A stretch of DNA of 64,000 nt, taken from positions 41,467 to 105,466 of the forward strand of contig JBGSUA010000128.1 of assembly GCA_041753575.1 (NCBI GenBank), read 5' to 3'. Numbering within the stretch: position 1 is the stretch's first letter; each line of letters opens with the position of its first letter. The notes beneath the pieces were generated by a model that worked only from the letters and a program-made list of their open reading frames with translations, did no database searches and was not told the DNA's origin. Positions 44,591 through 53,429 of the stretch are shown one piece after another. The position numbers and the translations under genes are program-made. This DNA is from CG2-30-51-40 sp041753575. Its GTDB lineage: Bacteria > Desulfobacterota > DSM-4660 > Desulfatiglandales > Desulfatiglandaceae.

Positions 44591-45619
44591 TCAGTCAGGA
44601 TTACCCGCTGAAAGCCCGGCTGTTTTTTCAGATTGAATTGCTTGAGAATCCCCCGCTGCAAGCGCTATCTCTTCCCGGGTGTACCAGAGTTCGTGATCTG
44701 CTATCTGCCTGTAGAAGACACAGCCGGAGCAGGGGATATCCTCCCGCGGAGGCGCGGCACCCATAAGCATCTTTCTTGCGTAGCGCATCCTCTCGTTGTT
44801 GATCTCTCTAACAAACCCTTCGCCAAGCGCGTACTCGGCAAAGGCCATGCGAGCGTTTGAACCGCAGCCCAGAAGCCTTCCGTCCCAGTTTATCTGCGGC
44901 GCAGTCCACATCCCGAGGCATGCATCCCGGCAGTATTGAACTCCCGTCTCGTCGAGGAATTCTCCGCGATCCGAATAGCCGAACAGCTCTCTTATTCTGT
45001 CTCTGTCCTTTACAGCAAATTGGTCCGGACATCTGTTCAGTCTGATGAATATCCTCATATTCAGCATCCTTGCCAGTGCATAAGCCTTTTCAAGCTCATG
45101 TTCATTATGCCCGAAAAGGATGAACTGGAGGAGCATTTCCGGCAGGTTGGTTTGATATTTCACCTTGAATTTGTTTATCTTTCCGATATTCGTCAACACC
45201 TTAAGCAGACTTCCGCCCATCCTGTATTTCCGGTATGTCTCCTCCGTCACCCCGTCAACTGAGACCCGGATTCTAAGAGCTCTGTACCTGACAAGTGCCT
45301 CCAAAGCTTCGTCGGAAGCGTCGTTCATATTCACGCCTCCTCCAAGGCTCGTCCTTACCCCCCTTTCGTGCGCGCCCGCAAGGATATCCGGGAGCTGCTT
45401 ATTCAGGATAGCCTCTCCGGCACTTGCGAGTTCAACCCTTTTTATCTGCGGATTTTGCTCAATGAAGTTAAGAAAATCGGAAGCAGTCATCATGCCGGGC
45501 TTGAGAAACGCTCTGCCGTTATTCTCTTCCGTCGGACAGAGCGCGCACTTAAGCTGACATACCGTGGATATATCGAGCCTGGCCCTGGTCGGATTTATGG
45601 TCAGACAATCAGTATTCAT
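44591..45619 (-). CDS. Radical SAM/SPASM peptide-modifying enzyme, copy 2
   Basis: 342 residues. The SAM-cluster motif is STVCQLKCALCP (CX3CX2C). The C-terminal SPASM-like Cys set includes QYCRDACLGMW, LGCGSN and DIPCSGCVFY, for auxiliary [4Fe-4S] clusters. It shares the opening DCLTINPTRARLDIS and overall plan with the upstream paralogue and has the same length. SPASM enzymes in RiPP loci make C-C, C-S or C-N crosslinks or epimerise residues. It is the last gene of the minus-strand arm; the ATG overlaps the upstream stop. Confidence 0.9.
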   Translation of the reverse strand: MNTDCLTINPTRARLDISTVCQLKCALCPTEENNGRAFLKPGMMTASDFLNFIEQNPQIKRVELASAGEAILNKQLPDILAGAHERGVRTSLGGGVNMNDASDEALEALVRYRALRIRVSVDGVTEETYRKYRMGGSLLKVLTNIGKINKFKVKYQTNLPEMLLQFILFGHNEHELEKAYALARMLNMRIFIRLNRCPDQFAVKDRDRIRELFGYSDRGEFLDETGVQYCRDACLGMWTAPQINWDGRLLGCGSNARMAFAEYALGEGFVREINNERMRYARKMLMGAAPPREDIPCSGCVFYRQIADHELWYTREEIALAAGDSQAIQSEKTAGLSAGNPD

Positions 45620-46637
45620 CTAACTCAGGCATAAAGCGCAGCCTGTTCATGGAATCCGTTATCTCCTTAGCCGTGAACCAGCGGTTGTGTCTTTGATAGT
45701 CGTGAAAAGTGTCGCAGGCAACGCACGGGATGTCATCCCTCGGAGGAGCCTCACCCATAAGCATTTTCCTCGCGTATTTTATATGCTCGTTATTTATCTC
45801 CCTGGAAAAAGCCTCCCCCAGCGCGCAGTCGGCGTAACTTACGCCGGTATTTGCGCTGCATCCGAGAAGCCTCCCGTCCCAGTTGATCTGTGGAGCTCTC
45901 CAGAGCTGGAGGCAGATGTCTTGCATGTATATCTCACCTGTCTTCTCGTTGTAGGAATCCTTGTCCGAATACCCGATTAATTCAGTAAGTCTCAGATGGT
46001 TTGTAACGGGCGGCATTCCGTCGAAGACATTGAGCTTGAATTGCATCTCCGTACCCAGTGCCTTTGCAAGGAATAAAATCTTATCAATCTCATGTTCATT
46101 GTGTCCGAAAGGGATGAACTGAAGGATGAGGCGAGGGAAGTTACTCTTAAGTCTTTTCTTGTAGTCATTTATCTTCTCTATATTCTTGAGAACCTTCCTT
46201 AAATCCCCTCCCACACGGTATTTCTGATATGTCTCCTGCGTTGCCCCATCCACAGCGATCCTGAGGATGGAGACACGGTATTTTACAAGTGCCTCAAGGG
46301 CTTCCTCAGCGGCATAATTGAGATTTGCGCCTTCGCCGATTCGAATAGTAACGCCCTTGCCATAGGCATAACGAAGAATGTCTGAAAGCTCCGGATTGAG
46401 AAAGACCTCTCCTGAATTTCCGATCTCGATCATCCGTATTCGGGGATTGTGATCCAGAAAAGAGGCAAAATCCCCTAACGGCATGTTCCCCCTTCCCAGA
46501 AAAGAACGCCCATTTCCACGCGAGGCTGGGCAAAGCACGCAATTAAGCTGACAGAGGCTGGAAACATCCAGCCTGGCCTCCAGCGGATTTATCGTAAGGC
46601 AGTCAGCGCTAATTATTTCTCCGCTGTCTCTGATCAT
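45609..46637 (-). CDS. Radical SAM/SPASM peptide-modifying enzyme, copy 1
   Basis: 342 residues from the ATG at 46635-46637, which overlaps the glycosyltransferase stop (ATGA); the frame opens five codons earlier. The radical SAM motif is SSLCQLNCVLCP, and the C-terminal cluster Cys occur in DICLQLW, GCSANTG and IPCVACDTF. It is clearly a tandem paralogue of the next gene (shared PQINWDGRLLGC, INNE.*YARKMLMG-like end). Two enzymes of one type may modify two residues or the two precursors. Confidence 0.9.
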   Translation of the reverse strand: MIRDSGEIISADCLTINPLEARLDVSSLCQLNCVLCPASRGNGRSFLGRGNMPLGDFASFLDHNPRIRMIEIGNSGEVFLNPELSDILRYAYGKGVTIRIGEGANLNYAAEEALEALVKYRVSILRIAVDGATQETYQKYRVGGDLRKVLKNIEKINDYKKRLKSNFPRLILQFIPFGHNEHEIDKILFLAKALGTEMQFKLNVFDGMPPVTNHLRLTELIGYSDKDSYNEKTGEIYMQDICLQLWRAPQINWDGRLLGCSANTGVSYADCALGEAFSREINNEHIKYARKMLMGEAPPRDDIPCVACDTFHDYQRHNRWFTAKEITDSMNRLRFMPELDEY

Positions 46638-47800
46638 GAGGCATCCAGGCATTCGTTGGCGATAGCTTTCACGGTCATAGCCGCATCGTATCGCGCGTAC
46701 TTCGAGGCAAAGTCCCGGACGTTTTGCTTAAGCTCCAATGATTGACAGACCTCATCGAATCTCTCTGCAGCCTTATCCGCGCCGCTGAAAAAGCTGACAT
46801 ACCGGCATAGACCCATCTGCTGCAAACGAAAGCCTAGAAGTGTTTGCTCAAGCTGCTCCGGGCATATCAGGAGAGGAACCCCGGCAAGGAGCATTTTGGC
46901 CGTTGTATGCATTCCTCCCTGCGTAACCCCTATCTGACATTCAGAAGCAGCACGGTCGAGATCCAGTAAATCGCCGCTCAATCGCAGGGTAGGCGATTCC
47001 ATCTCCTTGCGATAGTCTTCCGGGAGTCCCCTGATGTACCCCAAAGCGGGAAGTCCGAGCTTCTTGATATGTCTAATAAGGTCAGAAAGGCAACGGTTGG
47101 CTGAACTGAGATAGATAAAGACCCTTGATCCCGATCCTTCCGGCCATTTCACCTCACTGCCGGACGCAGAGCCCAAGGCAGGGCCGGAATACTTCTCCGT
47201 CAGACGATATTCGTAATGGTCCATCTCCGGAAATATCTCAAGAAACCTCAATGCACCCTGGAAAATGTCCGCTATGGATGGGAGCGACGGCGTGTATTTC
47301 CTGATTGAGTCGAGCACCCGCTCTTCTGCCATTAGAAGCGCTTCATTCGAAACAGGAAGCCAGGGGTGCAGGGAAGGCATCGGCGTCAGCATTGGGGGAA
47401 GCGTGAATCCGGTTCCAAAGGCGCCTCTGGGTATATAGTGAGACATGGCTGCCAGAAGCGCCGTAGGGGCGTAATCCGTCAGAATAAAACTGGGCTTGAG
47501 CCTCCTGAATCTCTCCGACCACCACTTGAAATGAAGGTCGAGCGTTTCAGGGTCCCAGTATCCATTTCCCCACAGATTCTGAGCATAGTTCAGGGAAAAC
47601 CCTGTCCTGTTAAGTTGCCATGCCGGCGGCTCCTCTAAAGCAACTGCGAGCCCATGGAAAGCGATTTCAGCCCTCTCGCGGTCACGGCAGATGAGAGAAA
47701 CCTCGCATCCGTGCTGAATGAACTCCCGGGCGATAAGACAGAGGGGAAGGAGATGCCCCCATCCCCCGCCCATCTCATTTGCCAGGACGACTTTGGCCAT
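46634..47800 (-). CDS. GT-B glycosyltransferase (UGT/MurG-like)
   Basis: 388 residues. The N-terminus reads VVLANEMGGGWGHLLPLCLI, a glycine-rich acceptor-domain start, and the C-terminal nucleotide-sugar site reads GVTQGGMHTTAKMLLAGVPL then LICPEQLEQ, the UGT signature pattern. It would transfer a sugar from a nucleotide donor to a small molecule or peptide. It lies 153 bases after precursor A1 on the same strand and overlaps the first radical SAM gene. Glycosylation of the lasso product is inference. Confidence 0.85.
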   Translation of the reverse strand: MAKVVLANEMGGGWGHLLPLCLIAREFIQHGCEVSLICRDRERAEIAFHGLAVALEEPPAWQLNRTGFSLNYAQNLWGNGYWDPETLDLHFKWWSERFRRLKPSFILTDYAPTALLAAMSHYIPRGAFGTGFTLPPMLTPMPSLHPWLPVSNEALLMAEERVLDSIRKYTPSLPSIADIFQGALRFLEIFPEMDHYEYRLTEKYSGPALGSASGSEVKWPEGSGSRVFIYLSSANRCLSDLIRHIKKLGLPALGYIRGLPEDYRKEMESPTLRLSGDLLDLDRAASECQIGVTQGGMHTTAKMLLAGVPLLICPEQLEQTLLGFRLQQMGLCRYVSFFSGADKAAERFDEVCQSLELKQNVRDFASKYARYDAAMTVKAIANECLDAS

Positions 47801-47953
47801 TTGGACTTTATGAACGCGACTTCATTCTAAAGCTGGGGCATAAAAAGGAAGAATGGCTGTGTCTCATAATGATATCCCAAAATGAATCAGACCAAGTCTG
47901 AGCTTTGAATGGCACGTCCAGCCAAAAAATCCAAATGGGCTCAAAGTGAATGT

Positions 47954-48103
47954 CTAGCTGTACATAGTATTATCAGTACCCGTACCAGTAAAGCCGGCCA
48001 GCGTAAGATCCTTGATATCCAGTTCCTTTACCGTAGGCCTTATCCAGTCCGGCTGGGTCACAGAGTCTGTCTTTTCAAATTTCTTGCTGATTTCTTCCAT
48101 CAT
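47954..48103 (-). CDS. Lasso precursor peptide A1 (49 aa; unannotated-size ORF)
   Basis: 49 residues. GGGAGG stands just before the ATG at 48101-48103. The leader contains WIRPTVKELDIKDLT, matching the YxxPxL...T recognition pattern of lasso leaders. Cleavage after Thr34-Leu35 (Thr at -2) gives the core AGFTGTGTDNTMYS: 14 residues, Asp at core position 9 for an Ala1-Asp9 macrolactam, and a C-terminal Tyr-Ser. It lies directly after a B1 gene and before a glycosyltransferase and two radical SAM genes. Core boundaries are prediction. Confidence 0.82.
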   Translation of the reverse strand: MMEEISKKFEKTDSVTQPDWIRPTVKELDIKDLTLAGFTGTGTDNTMYS

Positions 48104-48139
48104 GAATCCCTCCCTTCTTATCAGATATCCGGTATCTCC

Positions 48140-48145
48140 ATTATA
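48140..48145 (-). promoter_or_regulatory. Possible -10 element for precursor A1
   Basis: A perfect TATAAT on the minus strand lies 37 bases before the A1 start, in the 84-base gap after the B1 gene. The -35 region is poor (TATCTA at 17 bases). An internal promoter would raise precursor levels over those of the enzymes. Confidence 0.4.
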
Positions 48146-48187
48146 CTAAAGCATGACGCTTATAGATACCAGTCGAAAATTGTTGTG

Positions 48188-48469
48188 TCACTGGGTTATA
48201 ACCAGGCCGTATTGAACGCTTTCCTTCATAAAATCTAAAATATCCTTACGAAAAGCCTCGCCCTCGACCCGGTAGCGGGCCGCCATTTCGTTGCAAAGTT
48301 CTTCCACGGAACGGGGGACGTCCAAGAGAGATAGGATCCGGGCGCCTGTTTCATTGAGCTGATAATATTTACCGTTCTCAATACTCATGGCAACCATTTC
48401 ATTGTCTATGGTACCCGTGAAAACATTCTCGTTTTTACTCACTACCGTGTACAGATTAATCTCTGTCAT
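48188..48469 (-). CDS. PqqD-like RiPP recognition element (lasso B1), copy 1
   Basis: 93 residues with the PqqD pattern: DNEMVAMSIENGKYYQLNET, ILSLLDVPRSVEELCNEM and a C-terminal helix. It binds the precursor leader for the B2 protease and C cyclase. The ATG overlaps the kinase stop (ATGA), and precursor A1 follows 84 bases later. It is likely the partner of A1. Confidence 0.9.
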   Translation of the reverse strand: MTEINLYTVVSKNENVFTGTIDNEMVAMSIENGKYYQLNETGARILSLLDVPRSVEELCNEMAARYRVEGEAFRKDILDFMKESVQYGLVITQ

Positions 48470-49380
48470 GGCCCATGATTCCTTCCTTGCATACCCTCAG
48501 CGCGGATTATCCCTTCGCAAATGTCTGCCGGAGAAGGCAATGGATCCGGCAGCAGGATCTCGGCAATCGGAACCGCATCCGCCAGGTTCCTCAAAAGACT
48601 GAACTGGGTGGCGCTTACTCCACAAACTTTTATATAGTCCAAAAAGAAGATATTTGCAAGGAGCGCGTTAAACTTGGCAACACCAGCCAGCGTCTCCAAG
48701 GCGAACGCATCTCCTTCCGTCCTCTTCATGATAAAAATCTTTCTGATTCGCGCTCTTTTGTTTCGGAAGCGCCCAGCAGCGATCAGCGACATCTTGTCCA
48801 TGTCCTGCCTGATACGGCCGGTCACCCGGTGTTCGAATTGGCATAATTTCATCCCGCCCTCCCAGAGCCTGAGCTCAGGCGAACCGGGGAGGATTGAAGG
48901 AATCCCATTTTCCATTTCAGCCAGAGCGATGTTGTCGTCAAGGAAGGAGAATCCCCTGTTTAGAAACTCAGCCGCAAGCGTTGATTTGCCCACACCGGAT
49001 GCCGCGCAGAAGACATAGCATTCATCCCCAAAGCAGACGGTGCTTCCGTGGAGGGGAAGCATGGCCCTCTGATGAAAGAGGCCGCCCAGGGCCCAACCAA
49101 GCAGGATCTGCATTATGGTTAGAGGATCTCCTTCTGGCAGGGTTTCTATTATTATTGAATCGCCTCCTGTCACTAGAAAGGTAGCGCTCCTTGCGCCCCT
49201 CAAAAGAAGCCTTTCAGAAGAGGCCTCGATCTGCATAGTTGCAGGTGGCTTATAGCCTGGCCCAAAGATCTCGCCCCGTGCGATGCGCACATCCGGCTTA
49301 TCCAGGCTGTTAACCTCGGGAAAATGCCTGATCGGGACCTCGGACGAAAACAAGAGGCCGTATGCCTTGTAGTTATGCAT
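48466..49380 (-). CDS. HprK-like kinase of the lasso locus, copy 1
   Basis: 304 residues from the ATG at 49378-49380 (GAGGG ahead); the frame opens 42 codons earlier over the cupin end. The P-loop is ASGVGKSTLAAEFLNRG, followed by FSFLDDNIALAE and ILPGSPELRLWEGG, the HPr-kinase-C-like pattern. Homologues in paeninodin-type loci phosphorylate the C-terminal Ser of the precursor; both precursors here end in Ser. The N-terminal ~100 residues are family-specific. It is cotranscribed with B1 and A1. Confidence 0.85.
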   Translation of the reverse strand: MHNYKAYGLLFSSEVPIRHFPEVNSLDKPDVRIARGEIFGPGYKPPATMQIEASSERLLLRGARSATFLVTGGDSIIIETLPEGDPLTIMQILLGWALGGLFHQRAMLPLHGSTVCFGDECYVFCAASGVGKSTLAAEFLNRGFSFLDDNIALAEMENGIPSILPGSPELRLWEGGMKLCQFEHRVTGRIRQDMDKMSLIAAGRFRNKRARIRKIFIMKRTEGDAFALETLAGVAKFNALLANIFFLDYIKVCGVSATQFSLLRNLADAVPIAEILLPDPLPSPADICEGIIRAEGMQGRNHGP

Positions 49381-49438
49381 ACCCTCGGAGAACAGAGTTT
49401 CCGCGCCCGGGAGGGAACAGGAGGGATCACTCAACGCG

Positions 49439-50185
49439 TCATGCGCTCTGATGGAATTCAAACGCATATAGCCTGGCTGCCAGCTTTCCCTGATTAATGA
49501 TACCATGCGGCATCCGCGAACCTATGAAGGCAAGGCAAGGGGCGTCCACTTTCCTCCCGAGAATCTCAACAGATCCGCTCAAGAGAGCGAAGATCACCTC
49601 ATGGGGGTGACGGTGAATGGGTATGACTCCGCCAGGGCCAAGATTTATGAAAAGCGCTCTGAATCTTTCGAGGTGCAGAGAGGGTCCGGCGAATACCTCG
49701 ATGGTTTCCGATCCTTCATAAGGCAACTCCGAATATGTTCTTCCCGTAGAGACTGGGGCATAGTAAAAATGAAGCCGCTTCATTTGACCGCCGCCCATAG
49801 GCGTTTCGTTCCTCCATCTGACATGAAGGTATGAGGCCGGTTCGGATGTGGTATTTCGGAAAGAGTGTGGACTCCGCGCGTCAATTAAGAAAAGGGAATC
49901 TCTTTCCACATGCTTTGCCCCTGCGATTTCTGAGTCGGCTTCACATCCCACAAACTCAAAATTATCTGAAAGAGCTATATGAAGCTCCTCGTGCCCGTGG
50001 CAATGGGGCGGGTGAGGCGTTACGTGCCCACTCACCACGCCCGCATGCATGCAGAGTTCATCTGTCGCGGATGTCGGCCCGAGATATATCATTTTTCGCC
50101 CCCATCCTGTTTCTCGGTCTTCTTCCATCCGCGGCGGAATTTGCTGAATGAGAAAATCAGGGATGCCTTTTTCCATGAAAAGCAT
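49439..50185 (-). CDS. Bicupin protein
   Basis: About 248 residues; the ATG at 50183-50185 is used, with a TTG at 50212 and an ATG at 50176 as alternatives. There are two cupin barrels, each with metal-type His: HPPHCHGHEELH in the first and IPIHRHPHEVIFALLSGSV in the second. The function could be an isomerase, a dioxygenase or a sensor-type binding protein. It lies at the head of the minus-strand arm, just before the kinase. A tailoring or sugar-supply role is inference. Confidence 0.78.
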   Translation of the reverse strand: MLFMEKGIPDFLIQQIPPRMEEDRETGWGRKMIYLGPTSATDELCMHAGVVSGHVTPHPPHCHGHEELHIALSDNFEFVGCEADSEIAGAKHVERDSLFLIDARSPHSFRNTTSEPASYLHVRWRNETPMGGGQMKRLHFYYAPVSTGRTYSELPYEGSETIEVFAGPSLHLERFRALFINLGPGGVIPIHRHPHEVIFALLSGSVEILGRKVDAPCLAFIGSRMPHGIINQGKLAARLYAFEFHQSA

Positions 50186-50427
50186 CTTAAAGATGAAGGC
50201 TCCCTCTGTCAACCTGAACAGGTAAAAGCCAGCAATGAGCGAAACCCGATATATATCTCATCAGCTTTCTTTTCTAATCACGAACAGCCTGATCCCTTAT
50301 CACGGCTTCCCGCTTGTATTTCGGCATCGTTTGTTGTAAAGCCTGAAAAGGCTGAATATTCGGCCCATGGCAGTTGTGCTTCACTATTTGTCAGGGCTAT
50401 CTGGAATCGTGTGAGGAAAATGATCCT

Positions 50428-52377
50428 GTGAGCGCCATCTTCGGCATGTTTTATCTCGACGGTCGCCCCGTAACGCCGGAACGTATGGAGACTATGTCAC
50501 GTGCCATGGCGGGCTGGGGGCCGGACAACATGGATGTCAGAATCAATGGTAGCTCTGGTCTAGGATTTGCCAACCTATGCACCACGCCGGAAGGCCGTTA
50601 TGAAAAGATGCCCTTGACTACCCCAGGTTCGGGAACCCTTCTCACAGCCGCCGCCCGCCTGGATAACCGTGATGAGCTTTGCGAACTTTTTGGCATCCAG
50701 TCGCCCGAACGGCCTTCCATGCCGGACGGTCGCCTGGTGGCCCTTGCCTTCGAGCGGTTCGGAGAAGAAACCCCGAGGCATCTCCTGGGCGACTGGGCCT
50801 TCGCCGCATGGGACGAAAGCAACCGTCGCCTTTTCCTGGCAAGGGATCATTTGGGCAACACAGGGCTTTTCTACCTTCACAAGCCACCCCTCTTTGCCTT
50901 TGCTTCGACGCCCAAAGCACTCCTTGCCCTTCCCGAAGTTCCGGAGATCCTGGATGAGTGGCATCTCGCTAGGCACCTTGGCTTGTTTCAGGGCGAAGAG
51001 GAAGAATGGTCAGACACCTTCTGGAAGGACATCCGGCTGCTGCTTCCATCTCACAGTCTGAGCGTGACGCCCTTGGGTCTGGCTTTGCGAAAATACTGGA
51101 GCCTGGACGAGGCCCAGCTTCTCAATTTTGCCAAAGATGAAGAGTATCTTGAAGGTTTCATTGCTCATTTTCGCCGAGCCGTCAGGGTGCGGCTGCGATC
51201 CAATCGACCCGTCGGGACCCAGTTGAGCGCGGGTCTTGATTCAGGCTCCGTGACCGCGCTCGCGGCGGAAGCTCTTATCCAGGAAGGGCGCACCTTGCCC
51301 GCCTTTACATCGGTCCCCATCTATACCTCAGATCATCTGGTTCCCGGAAGTCTGTCAGACGAATGGCCCATGGCCCATACTGTCGCACAGCAGTATTCCA
51401 ACATCGAGCATATCCCAATCAGAGCCGAAGGCGTGTCCCCCCTCCAGGCGGCCTATGATGTCCTTGCCCTGATAGGTTGCCCCATTCATGCAGCAGCCAA
51501 CATGTACTGGATTCAAGCCATCCATCAAGAGGCGCAGAGACTGGGCCTGGGGGTCCTTCTCACCGGGCAGATGGGTAACGGCGGAGTCTCATGGAGCGGC
51601 GAAACCAACAAGATCTATTACGATTTGCTGAACGGACGGATCAACCATGCGCTCAGGGCCTTGAAGACTTACAGAGAAATGCATGGGGTCTCATGGTATC
51701 TAGCCATCCGCCGTCACCTACTCGGCCCCATGCTCGGTCCGATATGGCACAGGAGTCAAAAACTCGCCCAATCAAGAGAAGCACCCTTGAGAGACCGAAG
51801 CGCCATTCATCCGGATTTTGCCCGGCGTATTGGGATTGAAGATGCTATGAAGAGGGACAGAGGCGGACAGGAATCAGCCCGCAGAAGCTCCTCCGAATGG
51901 AAACGCAGAAGGATCATCGAAGTAAACGCTCCACTCTGGTATATCCATCACCATAAAGGCGCAGCCTCTCGAATGGATGTCCGTGATCCTACAGGCGATG
52001 TTCGCCTGCTAATGTTTTGTTTCGGATTACCCGACGAGCAATTCTCAAGAGACGGCGGGGAGAGGATGCTTCTTCGAAGGGCCGCCGCCGGTGTCATTCC
52101 TGAAAAGATACGATGGAACGTTGTCAGGGGAAAGCAGGCCGCAGATATCGGCTTGAGGCTGATGGATTACAGGCAAGAGATGGAGGATGCGATGGGATTG
52201 CTTGAGGCAAGCACCGCGGCGTCATCCTATATGGATATAGGGATTCTCAGGAAGGTATGGAAGGATCTGCTCAAGGAGGTTACGCCGGATACAAACCGCC
52301 GTGCGGCGTCCATCCTCCTGCGGGGGGTCATGGCCGGGCTATTCATAATCAGACTCTCAGGACATCGGAATCCATAG
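50428..52377 (+). CDS. Lasso cyclase (asparagine synthetase-like, C protein)
   Basis: 649 residues from the GTG at 50428, giving the start SAIFGMFYLDG. The N-terminal glutaminase-like domain lacks the catalytic Cys2 of true asparagine synthetases, and the ATP-binding motif is SAGLDSGSVTALAA. This combination is the mark of lasso macrolactam synthetases, which adenylate the Asp or Glu side chain and close the ring. It is the only C homologue in the locus, so it must serve both precursors. The 215 bases before it separate the divergent arms and probably hold promoters. Confidence 0.93.
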   Translation: MSAIFGMFYLDGRPVTPERMETMSRAMAGWGPDNMDVRINGSSGLGFANLCTTPEGRYEKMPLTTPGSGTLLTAAARLDNRDELCELFGIQSPERPSMPDGRLVALAFERFGEETPRHLLGDWAFAAWDESNRRLFLARDHLGNTGLFYLHKPPLFAFASTPKALLALPEVPEILDEWHLARHLGLFQGEEEEWSDTFWKDIRLLLPSHSLSVTPLGLALRKYWSLDEAQLLNFAKDEEYLEGFIAHFRRAVRVRLRSNRPVGTQLSAGLDSGSVTALAAEALIQEGRTLPAFTSVPIYTSDHLVPGSLSDEWPMAHTVAQQYSNIEHIPIRAEGVSPLQAAYDVLALIGCPIHAAANMYWIQAIHQEAQRLGLGVLLTGQMGNGGVSWSGETNKIYYDLLNGRINHALRALKTYREMHGVSWYLAIRRHLLGPMLGPIWHRSQKLAQSREAPLRDRSAIHPDFARRIGIEDAMKRDRGGQESARRSSSEWKRRRIIEVNAPLWYIHHHKGAASRMDVRDPTGDVRLLMFCFGLPDEQFSRDGGERMLLRRAAAGVIPEKIRWNVVRGKQAADIGLRLMDYRQEMEDAMGLLEASTAASSYMDIGILRKVWKDLLKEVTPDTNRRAASILLRGVMAGLFIIRLSGHRNP

Positions 52378-52413
52378 CAGCGAAAGGAATCTGCTCGGGA
52401 AATAAGGCAAGAT

Positions 52414-53346
52414 ATGCTTCACCAGGCATCGCTTATACATATAGGGCTTGCCAAGACGGCAACCACATCATTGCAGCGCAATCTGCTTGACCCCCATCCT
52501 GACATCTATCATTTCGGCTTTGACAAGCGAAATCTGGCAATGAGATGGGCGCTCATGATGATCAAGAGCCAGGATTCAATAGACTACAGGCAGAGTGCAG
52601 TCACCCATGTCATCAGCGGGCTTTTTGAGAGAAATCCCTTGGGGAAGAAAAAGCTGGTCGTCTCTGACGAATTCCTGACTCTGCCATATCATCCGGCATA
52701 TCCGGCAGTCGATCGGGCTGTCATAGCGCAGCGTCTCCGGGATATTTTCGGGGACGCCAAGGTGCTCCTGGTGATCCGCAGGCCGGCGGATCTCATGTGC
52801 TCTCTGTATTCGGAATGGATGAAGTGGTACGGAACCCATCATATGTCCAGGGATGGTATTGACTCCTGGGTAAGCGGCATGCTTAACAGAACAGCCACTA
52901 CCTGGCTTTCCATGCTAAAGTATTGCGACATCTTTGAAATCTACTGCCGTATTTTCGGGTCTGATCGCATGATGCTTTTTCTCTATGAAGACCTTGAAAA
53001 AGACAATGACGCTTATGCGGAGAATCTCTGCTGGCATATCGGCGTCGGCGAAGATGGGGCAGGGGAACTGTTTAAGAAGAAGCGATTCCGATCACGCCTG
53101 ACAGAGTGGCAGGTTCAGGAGAGAATCCTTTTCGCGCGTCGCCCGTGGCTGTGGCGGGCGTATGAAAGGCTCAGCAATTTCAAATTGAGCCGGACTTTGC
53201 TGAGGAGGATTTCATCAAGTGAAGAATCCGGCTTCGATTTGTCTCCCGAGGTCAAAGAGAGAATAAACCAGCGGTACGCATCGCAATATGAGAAACTGGC
53301 TTCGGAAACAGGTCTCAACCTGCGAGCATACGGATACTACTGGTAG
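52414..53346 (+). CDS. PAPS-dependent sulfotransferase
   Basis: 310 residues. The 5'-phosphosulfate loop is HIGLAKTATTSLQRNLL, and the 3'-phosphate site is VLLVIRRPADLMCSLYSEW. It transfers sulfate from PAPS to a hydroxyl, amine or phenol. It starts 37 bases after the cyclase and precedes precursor A2. The target could be a Ser, Tyr or sugar of the product (inference). Sulfotransferases are uncommon in lasso loci. Confidence 0.87.
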   Translation: MLHQASLIHIGLAKTATTSLQRNLLDPHPDIYHFGFDKRNLAMRWALMMIKSQDSIDYRQSAVTHVISGLFERNPLGKKKLVVSDEFLTLPYHPAYPAVDRAVIAQRLRDIFGDAKVLLVIRRPADLMCSLYSEWMKWYGTHHMSRDGIDSWVSGMLNRTATTWLSMLKYCDIFEIYCRIFGSDRMMLFLYEDLEKDNDAYAENLCWHIGVGEDGAGELFKKKRFRSRLTEWQVQERILFARRPWLWRAYERLSNFKLSRTLLRRISSSEESGFDLSPEVKERINQRYASQYEKLASETGLNLRAYGYYW

Positions 53347-53363
53347 AGGACCAAAGATATCTC

Positions 53364-53392
53364 TTGACAACATACAACTTGAAACGTAATTA
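53364..53392 (+). promoter_or_regulatory. Promoter candidate for precursor A2
   Basis: A perfect -35 TTGACA (53364-53369), a 17-base spacer and TAATTA (53387-53392) in an AT-rich stretch lie 38 bases before the precursor ATG. The -10 match is weak. Confidence 0.5.
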
Positions 53393-53429
53393 AATGAGAA
53401 TAGTAACTATGAGAGGGGGGCATTTGACC

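Noticed and set aside
47909..48238. 109-codon plus-strand frame over precursor A1
   Set aside because: Composition is not protein-like; the opposite strand has a ribosome site and a clear lasso precursor.
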